Shown: positions 17,888 through 27,085, numbered from the stretch's first letter. The stretch is 64,000 nucleotides of DNA from an uncultured Chlorobiaceae bacterium (GCA_903839405.1 CAIMCD010000005.1:30316-94315); one strand, 5' to 3'. Notes: generated by a model not told the origin, from the letters alone. Numbers and translations: made by a program.

Positions 17888-18235
17888 ATGGAGAAAAAAG
17901 AGAAGAATAGAGGTTGAAATTAAGGCGGAACCACTTTGAATGGTCAGGAAAATAATACTCAATCTTTAGGTAAAAATCAACTCGCTTCTTGATTTTTTGA
18001 CCTGACAGGAGGCTTAGACGATAATCATCCGGAAAGTTTTTTTTGCTGTTATTAGTAACCGTTATTACTTTTTTGTTGCAAGTAGCGTTGCCCGCGTCCG
18101 CAAACGAGTTGGCTAACCTGTTTGCATATCTCATGCAGAACCTTGTTTCAAAAGCGTTACCCTGGAGTTCTCTTTTTCAGGCAGGCGAATCATCAGACTA
18201 TCTTCATACAACTTGTAAACAGGAGGAAATTACGT

Positions 18236-18691
18236 ATGAGTGCTGTTTCACCAAAACCCGTAGCCGGTATGCCGCAACTGACCGATATCAGTGTCATCCC
18301 TGCAGGAGCCGTTCTTGAAGCCAAGCCCTTGACTGGCTATACTTTGCGCTATACGACCGGCCCTTTTCTGCTTCCGCAAAATGCAGGCTCCCTCGATTGG
18401 GGTTTGCTCAACAACGACACGGCGCAGCAAACGGCGCGTGTTACCGTCTTCAAGTGTCCGGTTGGAGCCGTTAAAACTCCTGCCGCACCGGGCGCCCTTC
18501 TGGTGACCCTCGACCCCGGCAAGACGACGCACAACGCCAATAAATATACGGAAGGGTTCTACTACGAAGTGGTGGTGGAGTGCAACAGCAATCTCCTTTT
18601 CCCTTATGTCTCTGTCTGGCCGGCACAACTCGGTGTTGTCCTCCCCGGCACCGGCATCAATTCCGGCACCTTCCTTCGCCTTATGCCTTAA
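18236..18691 (+). CDS. Unknown beta-rich 151-aa protein divergent from the eCIS operon
   Basis: The start at 18236 is chosen because AGGAGG lies 8-15 nt upstream, while the frame open from 18122 has no such signal. The protein (MSAVSPKPVAGMPQLTDISV...) lacks an obvious signal peptide, is poor in charged residues and rich in V, T, P and G, and reads as short beta strands with GFYYEVVVECNSNLLFPYVS near residues 108-130. I do not recognise the family. It is transcribed away from the injection operon across a ~455-bp gap, a position where eCIS accessory or cargo genes can occur. That link is speculation. Confidence 0.7.
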   Translation: MSAVSPKPVAGMPQLTDISVIPAGAVLEAKPLTGYTLRYTTGPFLLPQNAGSLDWGLLNNDTAQQTARVTVFKCPVGAVKTPAAPGALLVTLDPGKTTHNANKYTEGFYYEVVVECNSNLLFPYVSVWPAQLGVVLPGTGINSGTFLRLMP

Positions 18692-18714
18692 GGGTGATTG
18701 AGACCATTCTTTCC

Positions 18715-18747
18715 TGCAGGCACCGGGAGATGAGGCCGGTGCCTGCA
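18715..18747. terminator. Strong hairpin between convergent genes
   Basis: TGCAGGCACCGG and CCGGTGCCTGCA form a perfect 12-bp stem with a 9-nt loop, 23 bp after the stop of the unknown plus-strand gene and 40 bp before the end of the minus-strand gene. No T-run follows on either side, so it could end transcription bidirectionally only weakly or act as a 3' stabiliser. Confidence 0.55.
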
Positions 18748-18787
18748 ATATGAAGAGAGTTGTCAATATCATTGCTTGAACCTCTTT

Positions 18788-19072
18788 TTACCGATATGCA
18801 CTGACTCCGGTCTCATTACCTGATACCAACAGAACGCCATCGTAAACAATAGTTGTTCCGCTGGGTACAGGATTACCCTGCGGCACCAACAGGAGTCGCT
18901 TTTCGGGACGTTCACCTGGTGGCAAATCATTGAAGGTTATGATATTGGTTATCTCATCGTCGGAGATACGATATCGAAGAAGTTCCATACCTGTAGCTTC
19001 CGCACCCGCAATTGCCTGTTCAATATCATTGAGAGAATCATCTCCACTGATTGAACGTAACATTTCTTCCAT
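18788..19072 (-). CDS. Unknown 94-aa protein
   Basis: This small acidic protein (MEEMLRSISGDDSLNDIEQA...) ends in a beta hairpin-like GTTIVYDGVLLVSGNETGVS. No domain is recognised, and there is no signal peptide or membrane segment. It follows the lipoprotein gene by 27 bp on the same strand, so the two are probably co-transcribed. The ribosome-binding site is weak. Codon use looks coding, but its existence as a gene is only moderately supported. Confidence 0.55.
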   Translation of the reverse strand: MEEMLRSISGDDSLNDIEQAIAGAEATGMELLRYRISDDEITNIITFNDLPPGERPEKRLLLVPQGNPVPSGTTIVYDGVLLVSGNETGVSAYR

Positions 19073-19099
19073 AGTTGATATGGTTTTTAATTAGAAAGT

Positions 19100-20140
19100 T
19101 TACGGTTTATTGTTGTTGATTGCCTCTTCCAAAGCCTGCAGAATGGCCTTCAATCTCACGACACGTTTTTTATCATCTTTAATGTTGTCGACAGCATCTT
19201 GATTCAATTTCTTTAGCTGTTTTTTTGCCGCATTTAAATCGTTTTTTGGTTTTATGTTGAGCGTATTCAGCGCTGCCTGAGCCTGAGTTATAGTTATAAT
19301 CTTAATTTTATCAGTGATCTTGCCAGCAATAGTTACCTGGTCTTCCGGAATTATTTGAAGAACTTTTAATCTCAGGGAGTCTGCCTCGTTCTGAGATTTT
19401 TGTTTAGCTAAGTCGTGTTTCTGTTTTTCAGTGGATACTAGGTCGTTCATGTGAGCGAGTGCTTTCTCAATATTTGCCTGTGCTTCATACTCCTCAAGCA
19501 AAACCAGGCACTTATGTAAATTTATATTTGGGGTCTCGAGTTCTATGTCTAAAGTTTTTCGTATAGGTGCTCGAAGAGCATCCATTGCAGAGATAATTCC
19601 TGCAACGGTATATCCTTCAAAGGTTTGATTTTTGCGAATATCATTCGCACCAGTCAGGAATCCACTGGCTCCTGAAAGCGCTTTTGTAGCATTACCCGGA
19701 TTTATGACTATGGACAATTGATTCAAAGCAAGTGCCCCAGTTCCATAGATCATGTTTTTGTACGCATTACTGTTTCTTAAGTTATCGATAAAATTATTGT
19801 ATGCCTTTAGATGCACAAGCAGCAAATCCGATATAATTTTTTTGGCGATATCATTTTTTTGTATGGAGTTGGTGTCGGTGTACGGGGATGTATAGGCTAA
19901 GCCATCATATCGGTTCACCAGCTCATAGTAACTTCCCTGTCTGTAAGTAATGGGATTTTTATTTGTTATAGCGCCCTGGAAATAACCATTTATAATCTCA
20001 GTACTAATTGAATCTGGATATACAGGCTGAACTTTTGTCGGTGTTGGCTCTACGACGACGCATCCAAACAGAGATGCTGACATTCCTAGTGTTAGGGCGT
20101 ATTTTACGTATGGATTCATTGTTTTTGTTTTTTTAATCAT
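19100..20140 (-). CDS. Putative lipoprotein with coiled-coil C-terminus
   Basis: This 346-aa protein has a short basic N-terminus, a hydrophobic stretch and a lipobox ending SASLFGC at Cys27, so it is probably lipid-anchored. The C-terminal ~150 residues are helical and charged (ALAHMNDLVSTEKQKHDLAK..., then AAKKQLKKLNQDAVDN) and likely form coiled coils. The sequence is AT-richer than its neighbours and Lys/Asn-rich, which hints at transfer. I recognise no family. It may be an envelope partner of the adjacent injection system, but only position suggests this. Confidence 0.7.
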   Translation of the reverse strand: MIKKTKTMNPYVKYALTLGMSASLFGCVVVEPTPTKVQPVYPDSISTEIINGYFQGAITNKNPITYRQGSYYELVNRYDGLAYTSPYTDTNSIQKNDIAKKIISDLLLVHLKAYNNFIDNLRNSNAYKNMIYGTGALALNQLSIVINPGNATKALSGASGFLTGANDIRKNQTFEGYTVAGIISAMDALRAPIRKTLDIELETPNINLHKCLVLLEEYEAQANIEKALAHMNDLVSTEKQKHDLAKQKSQNEADSLRLKVLQIIPEDQVTIAGKITDKIKIITITQAQAALNTLNIKPKNDLNAAKKQLKKLNQDAVDNIKDDKKRVVRLKAILQALEEAINNNKP

Positions 20141-20588
20141 TGATGATCTTCAAAAACTTTCTATACTGGCATCGTTACCGACAAGCTATAAATGCGATGA
20201 TTTGAGTCATTGGCACAGCATCGCAGGCGAAGCGACAGCAAAAAAATAGCTGACAAGCATGTTACCTGCCAATATCGTATCACCCGCTTGCAGGGCGTTA
20301 TAATCCGTTTGTTGATACTGCCTTGAGCGTTGGGGGGATTGGTAATAATTAGCTAAAAATGTGCGGATTTCAAAAATATTTTTACTGTAATAGTCGCTAT
20401 AAATTTCGAGTTACCGGACATATGCGACATATTCAGATAAGGGAGATCCCTCTCTTTGTTCGGGATGACAGAAGAGGAATTCGGGATGATACGGAAAGGG
20501 ATGACACGGAGAGGGGGCGTGATCAGACTGATGACTTGGGATGATAGGGAGAGGAATTTGGTATGATACGCGATCATTTTTCGCTTAT
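20141..20588. repeat. 448-bp gene-free stretch with degenerate GGGATGA repeats
   Basis: No plausible gene is seen. Four copies of GGGATGA occur at 20462, 20483, 20498 and 20538 within a purine-rich strand, with intervening GAAGAGG/GGAAAGG-like spacers. It may be a decayed intergenic repeat. The upstream part, 20141-20340, must hold the promoter of the lipoprotein gene but no clear box is visible. Confidence 0.4.
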
Positions 20589-21332
20589 TTACCTTCCGCA
20601 GATGGGGCAGAAGGGGTCGCGCCGCACCGGGACTTTTCGGGTGTTCATGGTGAGGGCGTCGAAGGTGAGGAGGGTGTTGGTGAGGGGGGTGCCGATGGAG
20701 AGTGTATGTTTAATGGCTTCGATGGCCTGCAGGGAGCCGATGACGCCGGGGATAGCGCCCATCGGGCCGGACGGAGTGCCGGTTGTGATCGGAATGCCCT
20801 CTTCATGGAAGACGCAGCGGTAGCAGGCGCTCACTCCGGGATGAACGGTCATGGTCTGGCCGTAGAACTGGCGGATACCGGCGTGGGAGTAGGGTTTTCC
20901 GGCCTGGTGGCAGGCTCGTGCAATCAGGAACTTGGAGTCGAAATTGTCCGTGGCATCAATCACAAACTCATATTCAGCAAGGATCTCCTGTGCATTCTCC
21001 GCCGTGAGCCGGCAGGGGTAGAGCTCCAGCTTGATGGCGGGGTCAAGGGCACCGAGCCTTGCCTGGGCGGAAGTGACCTTTTCCTCCCCGATTGATGCGG
21101 TGGTATGGAGGAGCTGGCGCTGCAGGTTAGAGAGTTCAACCCGGTCGCCATCCATCAGCCCGATGGTGCCGATGCCCGCCGCCGCAAGGTAGAAGGCCGC
21201 AGGGGAGCCGAGCCCTCCGGCCCCGATAATGAGCACTTTAGCCTGAAGCAGCTTCTCCTGTCCCGCTTCGCCGATCTCCTGCAGGGTCAGGTGGCGTGCG
21301 TATCGTTCGCGCTGGTTGTCGTTCAGTGGCAT
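20589..21332 (-). CDS. thiF: ThiF/MoeB-family adenylyltransferase
   Basis: This 247-aa E1-like enzyme adenylates the C-terminal glycine of a ThiS-type carrier before sulfur loading. The nucleotide-binding loop VLIIGAGGLGSPAAFYLAAAG is at residues ~33-53, followed by MDGDRVELSNLQRQLLH and DATDNFDSK. Two Cys pairs (CYRC and CPIC) near the C-terminal half form the usual zinc site. It is the last gene of thiS-G-H-F, 12 bp after thiH. The operon context favours thiF over moeB. Confidence 0.9.
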   Translation of the reverse strand: MPLNDNQRERYARHLTLQEIGEAGQEKLLQAKVLIIGAGGLGSPAAFYLAAAGIGTIGLMDGDRVELSNLQRQLLHTTASIGEEKVTSAQARLGALDPAIKLELYPCRLTAENAQEILAEYEFVIDATDNFDSKFLIARACHQAGKPYSHAGIRQFYGQTMTVHPGVSACYRCVFHEEGIPITTGTPSGPMGAIPGVIGSLQAIEAIKHTLSIGTPLTNTLLTFDALTMNTRKVPVRRDPFCPICGR

Positions 21333-21344
21333 GGCCTCTTGCTC

Positions 21345-22421
21345 CTAAAGTTGGTTTGCCGTGACTTTTCCGCCTGAGGGGCCGTTATAGGCCGGCTCCC
21401 AGTTTTTAAAGACCGGCTCGATGTTTCTCTCCCGCAGGGCCCGGCAGAACTCCAGCGCCGTGCGGTCGTCAAAAACTTCAAACTGCCCCTTCTCCGCATT
21501 TTCCGGGTCATCATAACCGCCCACCGTAGTGCGGCTCTCGATGCTCATCCGGGTGATGCCGAGCCCGGTCATGCCGTCACGGAAGGCCGGGCTTTCGCGG
21601 GTAGAGAGCACCAGCTCCACGTCCGGCAGCGCAATGCGGAAGGCAAAGATCATGCGGGCGAGAAAATGGTCATCCACCGGGAAAGGGGGCTCATAGCCGC
21701 CGGTCTGGGGGCGCATTCGGGGAAAGGAGACCGAGAGCCCGGCACGCCACCAGGTGCGGCTGAGCTGGCGCACATGGCGGTAGAGGCCGAGGGCATCTTC
21801 CACCGGATCGGAGAGGCCGAGCAGCACGCCGAGCCCGACGGTTTTTATCCCACCCTCAAGCGCCCGTGCCGGGGTTTCAAGCCGCTCAATAAAATCTTTT
21901 TTCGGACCCCAGCGGTGCAGCGCCTCGTAACGCTCGCGGTTGTAGGTCTCCTGATAGATGGTGATTCCCGTACACCCGGCTTCAGCAAGGGAGCGGTACT
22001 CGCTGACGCTCATGGGGAATGCTTCCACCGAAACGCGGGGCATCACTTCAGCCGCAATGGCAACACTGCGTTGCAGATAGTCGAAGTCGGCCGCTGCGGT
22101 GCGTTCGCCCGTGAGGAGGAGAATGTCGCTGATGCCGAGCTTTTTCATGGCCGTCAGTTCACGGCGGATTTCTCCCTCTTCAAGGCGGCGTCGGCGGGTT
22201 TTGCGGTCGGAAGCAAAGCCGCAGTAAGCGCATCCGCTGGAGCAGAAGTTCGAGAGGTAGAGCGGAGCGTAGAGCGTCATGGTGCGTCCGAAGCGGCGCA
22301 AGGTGATCGCCTGCGACTCGGCGGCCAGGCTTTCAAGGGAGCTTGATGAGTTGGCGGCAAGCATCCTCGCAAGTTGGGCCGACTCCTGCTCATTGGTGAG
22401 CCATTCGGGCACGTTACTCAT
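21345..22421 (-). CDS. thiH: Tyrosine lyase ThiH (radical SAM)
   Basis: This 358-aa radical SAM enzyme cleaves tyrosine to dehydroglycine for the thiamin thiazole ring. The cluster motif [10 protein letters not shown] (CxxxCxxC) is at residues ~58-67 and is followed by the family helix region [20 protein letters not shown]. The start codon overlaps the thiG stop as ATGA, so translation is coupled. Length is normal for ThiH (~370 aa). Use of ThiH rather than ThiO fits an anaerobe. Confidence 0.95.
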   Translation of the reverse strand: MSNVPEWLTNEQESAQLARMLAANSSSSLESLAAESQAITLRRFGRTMTLYAPLYLSNFCSSGCAYCGFASDRKTRRRRLEEGEIRRELTAMKKLGISDILLLTGERTAAADFDYLQRSVAIAAEVMPRVSVEAFPMSVSEYRSLAEAGCTGITIYQETYNRERYEALHRWGPKKDFIERLETPARALEGGIKTVGLGVLLGLSDPVEDALGLYRHVRQLSRTWWRAGLSVSFPRMRPQTGGYEPPFPVDDHFLARMIFAFRIALPDVELVLSTRESPAFRDGMTGLGITRMSIESRTTVGGYDDPENAEKGQFEVFDDRTALEFCRALRERNIEPVFKNWEPAYNGPSGGKVTANQL

Positions 22422-23197
22422 CCCTTTGCTCCGAGAAAGGCTGTGAGGGGGCTGGTTGCAATGGCGCTACCGCTCTTTGGCATCAGCCCGGCATTGAAGG
22501 CCACTCTTCCGGCCCTGACCGCTCCGGCAAAGGCCTCGGCCATCATGGGCGGGTTACCGGCCACGGCTACAGCGCTGTTGACCAGCACGGCCTCGCACCC
22601 CATCTCCATGGCCAGGGCTGCTTCGGAAGGGGAGCGCAGGCCGGCATCGACAATAACCGGAATGGTGCTTTCGCGGATAATGATGCGGAGCATCTCCGAG
22701 GTCGCAAGCCCCTGACCGCTGCCGATGGCCGAGCCGAGCGGCATGACCGAGGTGCATCCGACCTCTTCAAGCCGTTTGGCCAGAACCGGATCGGCACTGA
22801 TATAGGGCATCACGAGAAATCCCTCTTTTGCCAGAATCCGGGCCGCTTCGAAGGTCTCAATCGGGTCGGGCATCAGATGCTGCGGGTTGGGGTGAATCTC
22901 CACCTTGATGAAGGGGCTTCCGGAGAGTTCGCGGGAGATATGGGCCGCGCGTACGGCTTCAGCCGCGGTTGAGGCGCCCGAGGTGTTCGGCATCAGGGTA
23001 ACTCCCTCCATGGCTTTCAGGGGGCCGAAGAGGTCATCTTCAAGCTGCTCGCGGTTGAAGCGGCGCAGTGCCACCGTCACAAGCTCTGCGCCGGAAGCGC
23101 GGACGGCTTCGAGCATTACCCGGGCAGTGCTGAATTTTCCTGTTCCGAGAATCAGGCGGGAGGTGAAGGTATAGGAGCCGAGCTGCAAAAAGTCCAT
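22418..23197 (-). CDS. thiG: Thiazole synthase ThiG
   Basis: This 259-aa TIM-barrel enzyme condenses deoxyxylulose phosphate, dehydroglycine and ThiS thiocarboxylate to thiazole phosphate. It begins [17 protein letters not shown]. The Schiff-base lysine is in FIKVEIHPN (about residue 97), and phosphate-binding segments PLGSAIGSG and VLVNSAVA are present. It is 31 bp downstream of thiS and overlaps thiH by 4 bp. No TPP riboswitch was found upstream of thiS or of the preceding gene. Confidence 0.96.
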   Translation of the reverse strand: MDFLQLGSYTFTSRLILGTGKFSTARVMLEAVRASGAELVTVALRRFNREQLEDDLFGPLKAMEGVTLMPNTSGASTAAEAVRAAHISRELSGSPFIKVEIHPNPQHLMPDPIETFEAARILAKEGFLVMPYISADPVLAKRLEEVGCTSVMPLGSAIGSGQGLATSEMLRIIIRESTIPVIVDAGLRSPSEAALAMEMGCEAVLVNSAVAVAGNPPMMAEAFAGAVRAGRVAFNAGLMPKSGSAIATSPLTAFLGAKG

Positions 23198-23228
23198 AAT
23201 TGTTTTCTTGTCTTGTCACTAAAGTCGG

Positions 23229-23432
23229 TTAGCCTCCGCCGGCAAACACCAGAATTTCAACGCGGTCACCTTGCTGCAACTGCCGGGTTGAACGGTTTTC
23301 GGGGCGGACGATATCATCATTAACCACGACGGCCACGGTTGCGCCCTCTGTTCCAATAGTTGAGAGCAGATCGGTTACCGTAGAAACTGGCGGGAGCGAT
23401 TGCTCTTTTCCGTTGAGTTCAATAGTAATCAT
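23229..23432 (-). CDS. thiS: Sulfur carrier protein ThiS
   Basis: This 67-aa ubiquitin-fold sulfur carrier ends in FAGGG, and the C-terminal glycine is the site of adenylation and thiocarboxylation. It begins MITIELNGKEQSLPP. It is the first of four thi genes, 54 bp downstream of a cystathionine gamma-synthase-like gene. The sulfur donor could be the nearby cysteine desulfurase at 24754-26994, which would explain the arrangement. Confidence 0.94.
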   Translation of the reverse strand: MITIELNGKEQSLPPVSTVTDLLSTIGTEGATVAVVVNDDIVRPENRSTRQLQQGDRVEILVFAGGG

Positions 23433-23486
23433 TTGCGGGATTTCTTCACGATTTCTTTGGCCGATGAACTGTTTTTTAAAAACTCG

Positions 23487-24626
23487 TTATGCCTCAAGCG
23501 CGTTAAGCAGGTCAGCTTCAAGGTCGCCGGCATTTTCCAGTCCTACCGAGAGGCGCACCAGGTTGTCGGTGCACTTCCGGCGTTGGCGTTCTTCCGCAGA
23601 GAGCGCTCCAAGGGTCATTTTTGCCGGGGAGGCGATGAGCGACTCCACGCCGCCGAGGCTGTCGGCAAGCACAAAGAGTTTGATTTTCGAAACCAGTTTC
23701 TCTACCGCCGGCAATCCTTCTTTCAAAGCAAAGGTCACCATGCCTCCAAAGCCGCTCATCTGCTCTTTTGCCAGTTGATGCTGCGGGTGGGAGGGCAGGC
23801 CCGGATAGAAAACCCGTTCCACGGCCGGGTGGATTTCAAGCAGTTTGGCAAGATGGAGGGCGTTGGCTTCATGCTCCTTCATGCGGATTTTCAGGGTTTT
23901 CAGTCCGCGAAGGATGAGCCAGCACTCCCAGGGCGCCGGGATGGCTCCGGCGGCCGCCTGGTAGTTTTTGATGGTGGTGTGCAGTTTCGCTTCCGAGGTG
24001 ATGACCGCACCGCCGATAACGTCGCTGTGGCCGCCAAGATATTTGGTGGTACTGTGCACTACAATATCGGCTCCGAGATCAAGCGGACGCTGGAAGTAGG
24101 GGCTTAAAAAGGTGTTGTCCACGGCAAGCAGGATTCCGCGCTCATGGGCGAGAGTGGCAAGCGCCCGGATGTCGGAGAGCTGAAGCAGGGGGTTGCTTGG
24201 GGTTTCAATCCAGATTATTTTTGTTTCCGGCCGGATGGCGGCCCGATAGCTCTCGGTTGCTTCGCTTTCGGCGTAGCTGGTACTAACACCCCAGGGGCGG
24301 AGGAGCTGCTCGAAAATGCGGTAACTGCCGCCGTAAATATCGTTACTGGCAACAATGTGATCTCCGGGTTTTACAACCTGCAGGGCCGCCATGGTGGCCG
24401 CTACTCCTGAAGCAAATGCTAAGCCATACTTGCCGTTTTCAAGCAGGGCAAGGGTGGACTCGAGTGCCTTTCTTGTCGGGTTACCGATTCTTGAGTAGAA
24501 GAACTCACTCGGGTGGGTCAGGTCTTCGCGCTCAAAGGTGGAGGTTTGGTAGATCGGCACGGTTACCGATCCGGTGTGGGGATCAGGAGCCTGTCCGTCA
24601 TGAATGGCAAGGGTTTCAAACTGCAT
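23487..24626 (-). CDS. Cystathionine gamma-synthase/gamma-lyase-type PLP enzyme
   Basis: This 379-aa Cys/Met metabolism PLP enzyme shows the expected motifs. YSRIGNPTRKALE contributes phosphate contacts, and the PLP lysine lies in VVHSTTKYLGGHSD at about residue 200. Downstream are FALKEGLPAVEKLVSK and HPAxMTL-type (SPAKMTLGAL) substrate residues. The sequence cannot decide between gamma-synthase (transsulfuration to methionine) and gamma-lyase (release of cysteine). The gene lies between the cysteine desulfurase (128 bp upstream) and thiS, so a role in sulfur supply is certain in outline only. Confidence 0.85.
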   Translation of the reverse strand: MQFETLAIHDGQAPDPHTGSVTVPIYQTSTFEREDLTHPSEFFYSRIGNPTRKALESTLALLENGKYGLAFASGVAATMAALQVVKPGDHIVASNDIYGGSYRIFEQLLRPWGVSTSYAESEATESYRAAIRPETKIIWIETPSNPLLQLSDIRALATLAHERGILLAVDNTFLSPYFQRPLDLGADIVVHSTTKYLGGHSDVIGGAVITSEAKLHTTIKNYQAAAGAIPAPWECWLILRGLKTLKIRMKEHEANALHLAKLLEIHPAVERVFYPGLPSHPQHQLAKEQMSGFGGMVTFALKEGLPAVEKLVSKIKLFVLADSLGGVESLIASPAKMTLGALSAEERQRRKCTDNLVRLSVGLENAGDLEADLLNALEA

Positions 24627-24717
24627 CTGCTTTCAGTCGTTACTGCTGTTGTTGTTATCGGATTCACCGCACTGGCTGCAAAGATAACCGATATTCTGCT
24701 CTTATTTTTATAAAACA

Positions 24718-24736
24718 GGGGGCTTTTCAACCCCCC
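24718..24736 (-). terminator. Hairpin after the cysteine desulfurase gene
   Basis: On the minus strand a G-run and a C-run (GGGGGG ... CCCCC) pair around an 8-nt loop, followed by TGTTTTATAAAAAT. It starts 18 bp after the stop of the desulfurase gene and precedes the cystathionine enzyme by ~90 bp, so it probably separates the encapsulin array from the thi array. Confidence 0.65.
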
Positions 24737-24753
24737 GTAACGCTTTTATCTCT

Positions 24754-26994
24754 TTACCGGCGCTGGATGTGCCGGACAACGTCGGCCAGCCGGTCGATCT
24801 CCTCAAAGGTGTTGTAGAAGGCGAGGGATGGGCGGATGGTGCCTTCAACCCCGAAGCGGCGCAGTGATGGCTGGGTGCAGTGGTGGCCGGTCCGCACCGC
24901 AATTCCTTCCCGATCCAGCAGTTTGCCCACCTCGTCATTGGGGAGGTTGTTCAAAACAAAGGAGAGCACACCCACCTTATCCCGTGCCGTACCGATGAGG
25001 CGCAGCCCCGGAATGGAGCTGAGGCGTTCGGTGCCGTACTCGGTCAGGCGATGCTCATAGTTGGCAATGTTTTCAAGGCCGATTTTGCGCACATAGTCGA
25101 GCGCGGCACCAAGGCCGATGGCGTCACCGATTGATGGGGTTCCGGCTTCAAATTTGGCCGGAGCTTCGTTGTAGATGGTCTCCTCAAAGCGGACATCCTT
25201 GATCATGTTGCCGCCGCCCTGCCAGGGAGGCATAACCTCCAGCAGCTCCCGTTTGCCGTAAACAACGCCGATGCCGGTAGGCGCAAAGATCTTGTGGCCT
25301 GAAAAGACAAAGAAATCGGCATCAAGATTCTGCACGTTGACCGGAATGTGGGCCACCGACTGTGCGCCGTCAATCAGCACCTTGGCGTCAAAGCGCTTGG
25401 CAAGCTGAATCATCTCCCGGATCGGCAGAATGGTGCCAAGACCGTTTGATGCCTGGGTCAGCGACACCAGTTTGGTGCGGGGGTTGAGCAGTTTCGTGTA
25501 CTCTTCAAGGATAATTTCACCCCGGTCGTTGACCGGCACAACCCGTATGCGCGCCCCTTTCTCCTGGGCAACCATCTGCCACGGCACAATATTGGCATGA
25601 TGCTCAAGGATGGAGAGGATGATTTCATCGCCCGGCTGGAGGAACTTTCGACCCCAGGTCTGAGCCACCAGGTTGATACCTTCCGTGGTGCCCCGAACAT
25701 AGATGATCTCCGAAGCCGAGCTGGCACCGATAAACTGGCGGATTTTTTCACGCGCCCCTTCATAGGCGTCGGTGGAGCGAGCCGCAAGGGTGTGTGCTCC
25801 GCGATGGATATTCGAGTTGTCGGTTGCGTAGAACCGGGCAACCGCATTGATGACGCTGAGCGGCTTCTGCGTTGTGGCGGCATTGTCGAACCAGACAAGC
25901 TGCTTGCCGTGAATCTTTTGGTGCAGCACCGGAAAGTCCTTGCGTATGGTGGCCACGTCAAACCCTTCCGGCTGGTGAATCGGTTGACGGGATTCACGCA
26001 GAAAGTAGTAGGGCTCCTGGGGAGCGTCCGGCAAACTGAATGGCAGGGCGCTGCTTCCCGGAGATGGGGGCGTGGCGGCCGGCCAGACCGGCGCCGGAGC
26101 TTTTCCCGGAAGTTCAGCCGGACTACTCGCTTGAGGGGTGAAGGGTACCACCGTTGGTTGAAAACCTTCAGGAGCCGCGAAACCTGGGACACTAGCGGCA
26201 GGAGAGTTTCCAAAGCCTTGAAGCGATTGCAACACCCGGCCGAGATCGAGGTTACGCCCCTCTCCTTCTGCAAAGGTTTTATAGAGTTTTTCAGCATAGC
26301 ACTCCCCTCCAAAAGGGAGAGCAGCGGGGATCTGGGCTGGATTTTCCCTTGTCTGGCTGGTCGGCAAAGGCTCCGGAAGCCCTTCCGGACGCAGGTCGTG
26401 AGCTTTGGCCGGATTCTGGGCCGCGGTATAGAGCAGTTTAAAGGAGAACTCATCTTCGCCCGGAAGTCCGCTGTTCAGGGTGGTGAAAAAGGGTGCAAGG
26501 CTTTCGGGATTGGCCGATGAAAAATCCTCACTCCTTTCCGGTTTGGCTGGAAGGGTGCGCCGGATAAACTCATCAAGCGAGTTTGAGCTGCTTTTTTCTT
26601 CAGAATAGTTCTGCTGCTCGGTCAGTTTGTTGGCATGATGACCCAGCGGCTCCTCTTTTTTCTCGGGTGAAGTGGAGAGAAAGTAGAGATCAGGCTGCTG
26701 CTCCAGAGGGAGTTCTTCCGAAAAAGAGGGGAGGCTTGGCTCTTTGGACAGCCCTTGATGAAAGTGATCGGTATGCAGGTTTCGGTGGTTCTCTTCCCCT
26801 GCAGGCAGAGACGGGCTGCTGAAGCTGGAGGCAAATGAAGATGGAGCTTCCGGGGCATCGGTTTCAAATTTCGGAACGCTGCCGGCTTCGGGCAGTTCAT
26901 TGAAGAGGCGGCTCGCAATTTGCGCAATGAGCACCGGGCTCAGCAGGTCGCTTTCGCTTCCGGCATGGTTCTGTGGCTCAATATCTTGTGGCAT
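24754..26994 (-). CDS. Encapsulin-cargo cysteine desulfurase (SufS-like) with long N-terminal extension
   Basis: At 746 aa this is far longer than SufS (~400 aa). Residues ~345-746 form the PLP enzyme: VWFDNAATTQKP, RGTTEGINLVAQ, ILEHHANIVPWQ, the PLP lysine in FVFSGHKIFAPTG (Lys568) and the persulfide cysteine in RTGHHCTQPSLRRFG (Cys706). Residues 1-343 are Pro/Ser/Glu-rich and predicted disordered, with short amphipathic islands at ~19-35 (SPVLIAQIASRLFNELP), ~140-148 and ~232-262. Such extensions load cysteine desulfurase into Family 2 encapsulins. The shell gene is directly upstream (91-bp gap), supporting this reading. It would release sulfur from cysteine inside a protein cage. Confidence 0.93.
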   Translation of the reverse strand: MPQDIEPQNHAGSESDLLSPVLIAQIASRLFNELPEAGSVPKFETDAPEAPSSFASSFSSPSLPAGEENHRNLHTDHFHQGLSKEPSLPSFSEELPLEQQPDLYFLSTSPEKKEEPLGHHANKLTEQQNYSEEKSSSNSLDEFIRRTLPAKPERSEDFSSANPESLAPFFTTLNSGLPGEDEFSFKLLYTAAQNPAKAHDLRPEGLPEPLPTSQTRENPAQIPAALPFGGECYAEKLYKTFAEGEGRNLDLGRVLQSLQGFGNSPAASVPGFAAPEGFQPTVVPFTPQASSPAELPGKAPAPVWPAATPPSPGSSALPFSLPDAPQEPYYFLRESRQPIHQPEGFDVATIRKDFPVLHQKIHGKQLVWFDNAATTQKPLSVINAVARFYATDNSNIHRGAHTLAARSTDAYEGAREKIRQFIGASSASEIIYVRGTTEGINLVAQTWGRKFLQPGDEIILSILEHHANIVPWQMVAQEKGARIRVVPVNDRGEIILEEYTKLLNPRTKLVSLTQASNGLGTILPIREMIQLAKRFDAKVLIDGAQSVAHIPVNVQNLDADFFVFSGHKIFAPTGIGVVYGKRELLEVMPPWQGGGNMIKDVRFEETIYNEAPAKFEAGTPSIGDAIGLGAALDYVRKIGLENIANYEHRLTEYGTERLSSIPGLRLIGTARDKVGVLSFVLNNLPNDEVGKLLDREGIAVRTGHHCTQPSLRRFGVEGTIRPSLAFYNTFEEIDRLADVVRHIQRR

Positions 26995-27009
26995 AAGTAG
27001 AAAGGTAGT

Positions 27010-27065
27010 CTCCCGGTACCGCAGCCTTGCTCTTCGTTCTGGAAAAGAGGCGGCCGTACCGGGAG
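27010..27065 (-). other. Intercistronic hairpin between shell and cargo genes
   Basis: CTCCCGGTAC at 27010-27019 pairs with GTACCGGGAG at 27056-27065, enclosing a 36-nt loop, in the 91-bp gap between the encapsulin stop and the desulfurase start. No T-run follows, so it is more likely an mRNA-processing or stability element than a terminator. Confidence 0.5.
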
Positions 27066-27085
27066 GTTGATTGGACGACGTTCGT

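Noticed and set aside
17859..18134. 91-aa minus-strand ORF upstream of the eCIS operon
   Set aside because: No family resemblance or ribosome-binding site, and it ends in the terminator hairpin.
23433..23486. TPP riboswitch upstream of thiS
   Set aside because: The 54-bp gap is too short and has no thi-box motifs; none was seen farther upstream either.
24637..24665. A run of TGC/TGT codons on the plus strand (YCCCCY in one frame) in the gap before the cystathionine enzyme
   Set aside because: It is on the strand opposite to the sulfur genes and has no downstream terminator or gene in its direction, so it is not an attenuator leader.
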